Part shown: in pieces, positions 15,495 through 20,970 of the stretch
Layout: the number at the start of each line of letters is the position of its first letter
Position numbering within the stretch: position 1 is the first letter of the stretch
Source: an uncultured bacterium
GTDB lineage: Bacteria > Patescibacteriota > Minisyncoccia > UBA9983
Reading direction: 5' to 3'
Length of the DNA stretch: 33,592 bases
Assembly (NCBI GenBank): GCA_913009575.1
Contig: CAJVWH010000006.1
Location: forward strand, 1 to 33,592
Made by a program: the position numbers and the translations under genes
The notes under the pieces: model-generated
The model's database searches: none
Told to the model about the DNA's origin: nothing
The model's input: the letters and a program-made list of their open reading frames with translations, nothing else

Positions 15495-16691
15495 ATGCCG
15501 TTATCGCAAATGGCAATACAAGAATTTTTTAACGGTCTCGCTTATATCGTGTGGGATTCGTGGTTTTTATGGTTACCTGTTATTCTTAGTCTTACATTTT
15601 GGAAATTGTGGATTTATTATATTCACGCGCGTTTCATTAAAGGAGGCAGCTGGATTCTTTTGGAAATGAAATTACCAAGAGAAATAATGAAAAGTCCGCA
15701 GGCGATGGAATCAGTTTTGAACGCGTTCCATATTACCAGAGACGGTAATTTTAAAGAAAGGTTTTGGAAAGGTTTGTTAAGGGTGTGTTTCAGTTTAGAA
15801 ATAGCGAGCATTAATGGAGAGATACATTTTTTTATTTACACTCAGAAGTTTTTTAGAAATCTTATTGAAGCGCAAATATATGCCCAGTATCCGGATGTGG
15901 AAATTATGGAAGTTGACGACTACACCAAAATTTCATTGGATGAAAGTTTTGGTGAGGAATGGAATTCTTGGGGAGCGGAATTTCAATTAACCAAGGAAGA
16001 CCCTTACCCCATTAAAACATATATTGATTACGGATTGCATGAAACCGCCGCGAAAGAAGAGCAAAAGACGGATCCAATTACTTCATTTTTGGAACTGATA
16101 GGTTCTTTGAAAGAAGGTGAGCAGGTTTGGTTTCAAATTCTTATTCGGGCGACAAAGAGTGATTGGAAAGAAGAGGCAAAAAAGATTATTGATAAAATGA
16201 TGAAACGAGACGAAAAGCCGAAAGAAGGGGAAGACCGTGTCAGTATGGGTGCTTTAATGCTTTCCCCCGGCGAGAGGGATGTTGTTCAAGCGATTGAACG
16301 CGATGTTTCCAAACTCGGCTTTGATGTCGGAATCAGAACTATTTACGTCGCCAGAAAAGATAGTTTCAACGACATAAACAAACCGGCGCTGATAGCGGTC
16401 ATGAAGCAATATAATTCTGCGAACTTGAACGGATTTAAGCCGGTCAACACGACATCGGTTGATTATTTTTGGCAATTTAAAAAAATCAGGGAACCAAAGA
16501 TGAAAGCGGTGATGCTTGATGCTTTTCGCCAGCGTTCCTATTTTTATTGGCCATACGAAAGGAAATCTTTTGTCTTAAATACTGAAGAATTGGCGACCAT
16601 ATATCACTTCCCGGGCAAGGTGGCGGAAACTCCGACCTTTGGCAGGGTTGAAGCGAAGAAGAGCGAGCCGCCCGCCGGGCTTCCGATATAA
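15495..16691 (+). CDS. Conserved membrane protein, possibly secretion-system associated
   Basis: A long hydrophobic segment near residues 20-45 (SWFLWLPVILSLTFWKLWIY) anchors a large cytoplasmic part. The segment WILLEMKLPREIMKSPQAME is a pattern I associate with a widespread CPR family of unknown function, often encoded near or fused to VirB4/HerA-like ATPases; that recollection is not checked and no such ATPase lies nearby here. The following alternating strands (AQYPDVEIMEVDDYT) and the region LSPGERDVVQAIERDVSKLGF fit this. The C-terminus is proline-rich. mltG begins two bases after the stop, so the two are one operon, perhaps linking it to the envelope. Confidence 0.6.
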   Translation: MPLSQMAIQEFFNGLAYIVWDSWFLWLPVILSLTFWKLWIYYIHARFIKGGSWILLEMKLPREIMKSPQAMESVLNAFHITRDGNFKERFWKGLLRVCFSLEIASINGEIHFFIYTQKFFRNLIEAQIYAQYPDVEIMEVDDYTKISLDESFGEEWNSWGAEFQLTKEDPYPIKTYIDYGLHETAAKEEQKTDPITSFLELIGSLKEGEQVWFQILIRATKSDWKEEAKKIIDKMMKRDEKPKEGEDRVSMGALMLSPGERDVVQAIERDVSKLGFDVGIRTIYVARKDSFNDINKPALIAVMKQYNSANLNGFKPVNTTSVDYFWQFKKIREPKMKAVMLDAFRQRSYFYWPYERKSFVLNTEELATIYHFPGKVAETPTFGRVEAKKSEPPAGLPI

Positions 16692-16693
16692 CG

Positions 16694-17635
16694 ATGCGAT
16701 TTTCAAAAAGGACATTATTTATTTTCGCGGCGATAACGATTTTGATATCATTGATTGCCGCCGGACGGTTGTTAGCCGCCCCACCGAGCGGTTTTCCGGT
16801 TGGGAGGTTGATTGGCGTTGAAAACGGTTTAAGTTTATGGCGCGTAGGCGCGCAACTTGAAAAGGAGAGTGTTGTCAGATCAAGAGTCTTTTTTGTTTTT
16901 TTGGCAAAATTGGAAGGAAAAGAGAACAACATAAAATCAGGCGACTATTTTTTTGAAAGGCCTATTTCGGTTTTTGGCGTCGTCAAACGCCTTGGCACGG
17001 CGGGCTTCGGTCTTGACCCGATAAAAGTTATGCTGCGTGAAGGTTTAACATTAAAAGATATTGCAGGAGTCTTCAGTAATTTTAAAAATTTTGACAAGAA
17101 AAAATTCTTGTCAGACACGAAAGGAATGGAGGGATATCTTTTTCCGGATACTTATTTTTTCTCGCCAAACGTGGACGAAATGGGAGTTGTTAAAATAATG
17201 ACAAGGAATTTTAAGAAAAAGGCCGGTAAAATAGATTACGACACCCTTATAATGGCATCTTTGATAGAGAAGGAGGCTGCCGATTATAAGGACCGCAGAA
17301 TTGTTTCCGGAATTTTATGGAAGCGTTTGAAGGAGGGAATGCCTTTGCAGGTGGATGCCGTTTTTCCGTACATTATCGGAAAATCGAGCCGTTTGCTTAC
17401 GCTGGATGATTTGAAAATAGACTCGCCGTATAACACATATCTTTACAAGGGTTTGCCCCCGGCGCCGATATGCAATCCGGGCTCGGATGCCATAGACGCC
17501 GCGCGCAATCCGGAAAAATCACCTTATTGGTTTTATCTTTCCGACAAAAAAGGCGTTACTCATTTTTCCAAAACTTTCGCGGAACACAGGAGAAATAAGG
17601 CGAAATATTTAAGACAAAAGAAAGGGCTTGATTAA
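16694..17635 (+). CDS. mltG: Endolytic transglycosylase MltG
   Basis: MltG cuts nascent glycan strands at the membrane and so sets their length. A single N-terminal membrane helix (TLFIFAAITILISLIAAG) is followed by a LysM-like region (VKVMLREGLTLKDIAGVF in similar form) and the catalytic YceG domain: MEGYLFPDTYFF, then MASLIEKEA with the catalytic Glu, then GMPLQVDAVFPY, SPYNTYLYKGLPPAPICNPG and NPEKSPYWFYLSDKKG. Length (313 aa) is normal. It lies directly after the conserved membrane gene. A hairpin begins in its last codons and three more follow. Confidence 0.94.
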   Translation: MRFSKRTLFIFAAITILISLIAAGRLLAAPPSGFPVGRLIGVENGLSLWRVGAQLEKESVVRSRVFFVFLAKLEGKENNIKSGDYFFERPISVFGVVKRLGTAGFGLDPIKVMLREGLTLKDIAGVFSNFKNFDKKKFLSDTKGMEGYLFPDTYFFSPNVDEMGVVKIMTRNFKKKAGKIDYDTLIMASLIEKEAADYKDRRIVSGILWKRLKEGMPLQVDAVFPYIIGKSSRLLTLDDLKIDSPYNTYLYKGLPPAPICNPGSDAIDAARNPEKSPYWFYLSDKKGVTHFSKTFAEHRRNKAKYLRQKKGLD

Positions 17636-17648
17636 AAAATCAGGCCTT
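17623..17648 (+). terminator. Terminator overlapping the end of mltG
   Basis: AGGGCTTGAT (17623-17632) pairs with ATCAGGCCTT (17639-17648), ten pairs including two G-T, with a six-base loop and a pyrimidine-rich tail. The stem includes the mltG stop codon region. Confidence 0.6.
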
Positions 17649-17780
17649 CTTCTTTTCTCCAATAAAAAACTTTCTTTTGGTGGCATTTTTGTGCCACCTT
17701 GTAAGGAGCTTTAAAAGCTCCTTTTTGGATTTGGTTGGTTTCCCAACCAAATCTTTTTTTGAAATTTTTTTCAATTTCAT
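17640..17780 (-). CDS. Small basic protein, 46 aa
   Basis: This is a small ORF on the minus strand between mltG and mnmA. It starts with ATG at 17780 behind one of the best ribosome sites in the window (AAAGGAGGTG, six bases from GGAGG to the ATG), and ends with TGA at 17640. A promoter fits upstream. The product begins MKLKKISKKDLVGKPTK, contains LLKLLTRWHKNATKRKFF and ends GEKKKA, so it is about 40% Lys and Arg. No family is recognised; it could bind RNA or the ribosome. Its DNA also forms three hairpins with T runs on the plus strand, so a pure terminator reading is the main alternative. Confidence 0.6.
   Translation of the reverse strand: MKLKKISKKDLVGKPTKSKKELLKLLTRWHKNATKRKFFIGEKKKA
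17679..17760 (+). terminator. Three tandem hairpins with T runs
   Basis: Hairpin 1 pairs GGTGGCA with TGCCACC (17679-17698). Hairpin 2 is AAGGAGCTTT with AAAGCTCCTT around one base (17703-17723), followed by five T. Hairpin 3 pairs GATTTGGTTGG with CCAACCAAATC (17728-17753), followed by seven T. On the plus strand they would terminate mltG transcription. All lie inside the 46-aa minus-strand ORF. Confidence 0.65.
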
Positions 17781-17797
17781 TTTTCACCTCCTTTTGT

Positions 17798-17825
17798 ATT
17801 TTAGCAGGTTTGTATTATTATTCAA
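17798..17825 (-). promoter_or_regulatory. Candidate promoter of the 46-aa gene
   Basis: Minus strand: TTGAAT (17825-17820), 16-base spacer, TAAAAT (17803-17798). It overlaps the mnmA start region, so the two divergent genes would compete for polymerase. Confidence 0.5.
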
Positions 17826-17828
17826 TGT

Positions 17829-19028
17829 ATGCGAAACGGGAAAAAGAAAACAAAGGTTTTTGTCGCCATGTCAGGCGGGGTGGACAGCTCTGTGGCGGTC
17901 TTATTGCTCAAACAAAAGGGATATGATTTGGCGGGGTGTTTTATAAAGGGATGGTATCCCGCTGGGTTTATGTGTGATTGGAAACGGGACAGGCGGGACG
18001 CGATGAGAGTTTGCGCCAGGCTCGGCATACCATTCATCACCATTGACGCGGAAAAGGAATACAAGCGGGAGGTGGTGGATTATATGATACGCGAATACAA
18101 GGCCGGGAGGACTCCCAATCCGGACGTGATGTGCAACAAGAACGTCAAGTTCGGCGTGTTTTTGGAGAAGGCTTTGGAAATGGGCGCGGACAAAATCGCC
18201 ACTGGACATTATGTTAGGTTGCGCCGCGCCCATCAAACGCCGGCCGATCACTTGGAAGTTGAGCTTCCACTTGGAAGCTCAACTTCCAAGTGGCGGTTAC
18301 TTCAAGCCAAGGACAAAAACAAGGACCAATCATATTTTCTCTGGATGCTTACGCAGGAGCAATTAAAGTATTGTATGTTTCCAATCGGCAATTTACTGAA
18401 ACCGAAGGTTAAAAAAATCGCCCGCGAGGCCGGGTTGCATACGGCGGAGAAAGATGAGAGCATGGGAGTTTGTTTTATCGGTGAATTTAATATGGTTGAT
18501 TTCTTGAAGAAGTACATTAAGCCCAAAAAAGGGAAAGTCGTTACCGCGGATGGCGAAGTGGTCGGCGAGCATGAGGGAGCGGTTTTTTATACGATAGGCC
18601 AACGCCACGGATTCGGTGGCGGTGGCGGCATTCCTTATCACATTGTGGCGAAAGACATTAAGAAAAATTTATTGATAGTTGCGGACAAGGCGCGCGAAGG
18701 TGAGTTTTATAAAAAAGAAGTGGAAATTGAAAGTGTAAACTGGATTTCCGGCGAATCGCCAAATCACTTGGGAGCAGGGCACCCAAGTGCACTTGGGTGC
18801 CCTGCTCCCAAGTTGCTGAAGGCGCGCATCCGTTACCGCCAGCCGCTTCAATCCTGCAGAATTATTGTTCCAAAAAACTCCCAACAAAATGGTGTTAATA
18901 AAATGCGGTCGCTTAAAAATAACACCATTTTGGTAAAATTTTTCAAACCGCAGCGCGCCGTTACCCCAGGGCAGTCATTGGTTGTTTATGACGGTCAAAC
19001 GATGCTGGGAGGAGGAATAATAAAATAA
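17829..19028 (+). CDS. mnmA: tRNA-specific 2-thiouridylase MnmA
   Basis: MnmA makes 2-thiouridine at the wobble position of Lys, Glu and Gln tRNAs. The PP-loop ATP site (AMSGGVDSSVAVLL) is near residue 14, the first catalytic Cys is in NPDVMCNKNVKFG, and the second in MGVCFIGE. GQRHGFGGGGG and VTPGQSLVVYDG are also typical. At 399 residues it is longer than the usual 360-370. The excess is explained by three insertions, each encoded by an inverted repeat: after the HYVRLRR segment, after WISGESP, and after QSCRII. All fall between conserved blocks and keep the frame. An ATG four bases upstream is in another frame. Confidence 0.96.
   Translation: MRNGKKKTKVFVAMSGGVDSSVAVLLLKQKGYDLAGCFIKGWYPAGFMCDWKRDRRDAMRVCARLGIPFITIDAEKEYKREVVDYMIREYKAGRTPNPDVMCNKNVKFGVFLEKALEMGADKIATGHYVRLRRAHQTPADHLEVELPLGSSTSKWRLLQAKDKNKDQSYFLWMLTQEQLKYCMFPIGNLLKPKVKKIAREAGLHTAEKDESMGVCFIGEFNMVDFLKKYIKPKKGKVVTADGEVVGEHEGAVFYTIGQRHGFGGGGGIPYHIVAKDIKKNLLIVADKAREGEFYKKEVEIESVNWISGESPNHLGAGHPSALGCPAPKLLKARIRYRQPLQSCRIIVPKNSQQNGVNKMRSLKNNTILVKFFKPQRAVTPGQSLVVYDGQTMLGGGIIK
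18249..18292. repeat. 44-bp palindrome in mnmA (first insertion)
   Basis: Perfect 21-base arms, beginning CACTTGGAAGTTGAGC, surround two bases. It is read in frame as HLEVELPLGSSTSK and lies between the HYVR motif and the KDQSYFL motif, where family members normally have a short variable loop. Confidence 0.93.
18766..18813. repeat. 48-bp perfect palindrome in mnmA (second insertion)
   Basis: The 24-base half beginning ACTTGGGAGCAGGGC is followed directly by its exact complement with no loop base. It is read as LGAGHPSALGCPAPK. Inside each half ACTTGGG and CCCAAGT recur, so the palindrome is nested. Confidence 0.95.
18885..18932. repeat. Third inverted repeat in mnmA
   Basis: CAAAATGGTGTTA (18885-18897) pairs perfectly with TAACACCATTTTG (18920-18932) around 22 bases. 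It is read as QNGVNKMRSLKNNTILV, an extension relative to the compact loop expected here. Confidence 0.75.
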
Positions 19029-19037
19029 TTTTTATGA

Positions 19038-19043
19038 TATATT
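19038..19043 (+). promoter_or_regulatory. -10 element of a probable leaderless promoter
   Basis: TATATT within ATGATATATTAA is six bases before the ATG at 19050, the same module as at 15483. Confidence 0.55.
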
Positions 19044-19049
19044 AAAAAT

Positions 19050-20045
19050 ATGCTGAAAAAACAATATCTTCCCAAAGAAAAAATTATAAGCATTTTGAAT
19101 GAATATAATATTGGAGTTATAAAAAAAATTGAACCTTTGGCTACAAGCGGAAATATAAGTTATATTGTTTTAACGGACACTGATGAGTATTTTTTGCGTA
19201 TTTCTCCAGATGGAATAAGATGGCGATCTCGAGGCGAAATAGAAGCGGAGCTGGAATTAATTAGTTTTTTGTCTGAGAAAGGAATTCCCGTTATAAATGC
19301 GGAATTGCAAAAAAACAAAGAAACAGTCATTGAACTAGATAATAAATTTGGATATCTTAGAAAATACAATAGAGGGGAAGAAATATTAAGTCCTGATACA
19401 AAACATCTTAAAAAGTTCGGCAGAATCCTTGGGAAATATCACAAAGCAATTGAAGGATATAGGACAAAAAACCATAGAAAGCATACTTGGGATTTGGAAG
19501 AAACAAAGAAAAACTTTAAACAAAACAAAGAAATAATTTTAAAAAGCAGTTTTTCTAAAAAGGAAGAATTTATAGAAAAATTTGAGAAGGAGATATTTCC
19601 GCTGAATTTTCCAAAAAATCTTCCATTGGGAACAATTCATGAAGATTTAGGCAAAAGGCATGTTATTTGGAGAAAAGACAGCATTATTGGAATTATAGAT
19701 TTTGATAGATGTTATTTTGGAAAAATAATTTTGGATTTGGGGCAGGCATTGCGCGGATGGTGCTTTATTGATGATTGGTCAAATTGGAGCAATAAAAATT
19801 TTAAAGCGATTTTAGAAGAATACCAGAAAGAAAAAAAATTAAATGGTTTGGAAAAAGAATATCTTATAGATGCCGTTAAATTTGCAGTATTGGAAAGGGG
19901 ATTGTCTTTTTGTCTGCGTTTTATTTTGGTTACGCAAGATCCTGAAGACGGTGATTACGCGATGAATTCAGTTTCTGAAAACGGGTTTTTAAATATTATA
20001 GAAAAAAACAGGGATAAAATTGAGCAAATAATAAAAGCCGCTTAA
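19050..20045 (+). CDS. APH-fold (aminoglycoside/choline-type) small-molecule kinase
   Basis: The protein has the phosphotransferase-enzyme-family fold. The N-lobe shows SGNISYIVLTDTDEYFLRIS, with a KFGYLRKYNRGEEI hinge. The catalytic loop is TIHEDLGKRHVIW, where the usual HxDxxxxN has His in place of the final Asn, and the metal-binding motif is IIDFDRCYFG. Members phosphorylate homoserine, choline, sugars or aminoglycosides; the substrate cannot be read from sequence. Length (331 aa) is usual. It is AT-rich, stands alone with a leaderless-type promoter, and ends in a long stem-loop shared with the convergent kinase gene. The altered Asn position may affect magnesium binding. Confidence 0.82.
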   Translation: MLKKQYLPKEKIISILNEYNIGVIKKIEPLATSGNISYIVLTDTDEYFLRISPDGIRWRSRGEIEAELELISFLSEKGIPVINAELQKNKETVIELDNKFGYLRKYNRGEEILSPDTKHLKKFGRILGKYHKAIEGYRTKNHRKHTWDLEETKKNFKQNKEIILKSSFSKKEEFIEKFEKEIFPLNFPKNLPLGTIHEDLGKRHVIWRKDSIIGIIDFDRCYFGKIILDLGQALRGWCFIDDWSNWSNKNFKAILEEYQKEKKLNGLEKEYLIDAVKFAVLERGLSFCLRFILVTQDPEDGDYAMNSVSENGFLNIIEKNRDKIEQIIKAA

Positions 20046-20079
20046 TTTTGTTGTAAACATACAACAAAATTAAGCGGCT
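20036..20079. terminator. Bidirectional stem-loop between convergent kinase genes
   Basis: A perfect 19-pair stem (20036-20054 with 20061-20079) has a six-base loop. It contains the stop codon of the APH-fold gene and most of the stop of the P-loop gene on the other strand. There is no clean T run, but the stem is strong in both directions. Confidence 0.75.
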
Positions 20080-20623
20080 AGATGTCCAATCTGAATTTTG
20101 GTCCCTTGGAAGACCAATACGACCGGATAATAGTATGAGGATAAGGACTGACCGCCTGTAAATCTTCACGAATCCATTTTTTCCTGTTTTTGAAATCATG
20201 GATTAATGCCTTTGTAATCGGCAGTATGTTTCGCCAATCTTTTTCTTTGCCAGTCCCTCTCCATCCCGTCTCTGCTTCCCAAGAAAACTTACCCTGATTA
20301 AACCAAGCAATAATTCTTGGAAGCCAAAAAATCAGGTGTGTCAGGAAGCCAGTTTTTACATACAGAATCAAATCGTAGCTTTCCAGCGGCAATACAGCAG
20401 ATTTTAACGGGCCGTGTACATCTTCTATAATATACACGATTTTTTCTGAAAAACTTTCTGGCAGTTTTTCAAGGCAATCCTTGTCTGTAGGATCCCTAAG
20501 TTCTTTGAATTCATCAGCGTCGTAATGGACTACCGATAAACCAAAGGATCTTAGTTTTTTTATTAGCACCCTTCGCAAAGTGCTTTTGCCGGTTATCCCG
20601 ACTGCTGTAATGAGAATTTTCAA
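20078..20623 (-). CDS. P-loop nucleoside/small-molecule kinase-like protein
   Basis: The 181-residue product opens with a Walker A motif, ILITAVGITGKSTLRRVL, directly after the start, and VVHYDADEFKEL in the position of the acidic substrate or Walker B-like site, as in APS kinase and uridine kinase folds. IVYIIEDVHGPL and YDLILYVKTGF are the next strands. The family and substrate are not recognised. TTG at 20623 is taken as the start because AGGAGGTGA lies eight bases upstream; the GTG at 20635 overlaps that ribosome site. It has the best promoter-like sequence in the region and follows the 43-aa Cys-rich gene on the same strand past a terminator. Confidence 0.72.
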   Translation of the reverse strand: MKILITAVGITGKSTLRRVLIKKLRSFGLSVVHYDADEFKELRDPTDKDCLEKLPESFSEKIVYIIEDVHGPLKSAVLPLESYDLILYVKTGFLTHLIFWLPRIIAWFNQGKFSWEAETGWRGTGKEKDWRNILPITKALIHDFKNRKKWIREDLQAVSPYPHTIIRSYWSSKGPKFRLDI

Positions 20624-20655
20624 TGTTGTTCTCACCTCCTTTTTAATCTGCCCAC

Positions 20656-20683
20656 ATTATAACAAACTGAATTTATTTGTCAA
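20656..20683 (-). promoter_or_regulatory. Consensus promoter of the P-loop kinase gene
   Basis: Minus strand: TTGACA (20683-20678), 16-base spacer, TATAAT (20661-20656). Both hexamers match the sigma-70 consensus exactly. The leader of roughly 25 bases carries the AAGGAGGTGA ribosome site. Confidence 0.85.
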
Positions 20684-20692
20684 GGTCAAAAT

Positions 20693-20717
20693 AAAAGAGC
20701 GGAAATACCGCTCTTTT
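20693..20717. terminator. Terminator after the 43-aa peptide gene
   Basis: AAAAGAGCGG pairs with CCGCTCTTTT over ten pairs with a five-base loop. On the minus strand it is followed by TTTTATTTT and ends the 43-aa gene transcript just before the next promoter. Confidence 0.85.
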
Positions 20718-20737
20718 TAACTGTTTTTTCTCATTTC

Positions 20738-20869
20738 TTATCTGCATCCGTGGCAGCCGCTGCACTGCCTGCAGATAATTCTTTTTCCCGACGAATTTAT
20801 AATATCCATCGGGAAATTCATAACCTTTTCTTTTTTCAGTATTGGCTTTGCATAAGGTTTCTTTTTCAT
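20738..20869 (-). CDS. 43-aa Cys-rich peptide, RiPP-precursor-like
   Basis: ATG at 20869 lies behind GGAGAGG, and the ORF ends with TAA at 20738, followed by a terminator. The product begins MKKKPYAKPILKKEKVMNFP, resembling the charged leader of a ribosomally made, modified peptide, and ends in CRQCSGCHGCR, a CxxCxxCxxC tail with one His. SSGK lies between the two parts. I recognise no named family. It could be the precursor for a radical SAM or other maturase, or a small metal-binding peptide. The radical SAM enzyme at the left edge is nearly 20 kb away, so a link is speculative. The next gene on the strand is the P-loop kinase. Confidence 0.7.
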   Translation of the reverse strand: MKKKPYAKPILKKEKVMNFPMDIINSSGKRIICRQCSGCHGCR

Positions 20870-20970
20870 TTTTTTACCTCTCCTCTCTATATTTATTTGT
20901 TAATTTTGTTCTAGTTTGATATTACCGCAAAAACTGGAAAAAAGCCAGATGTTTGATATTATAAACAACA

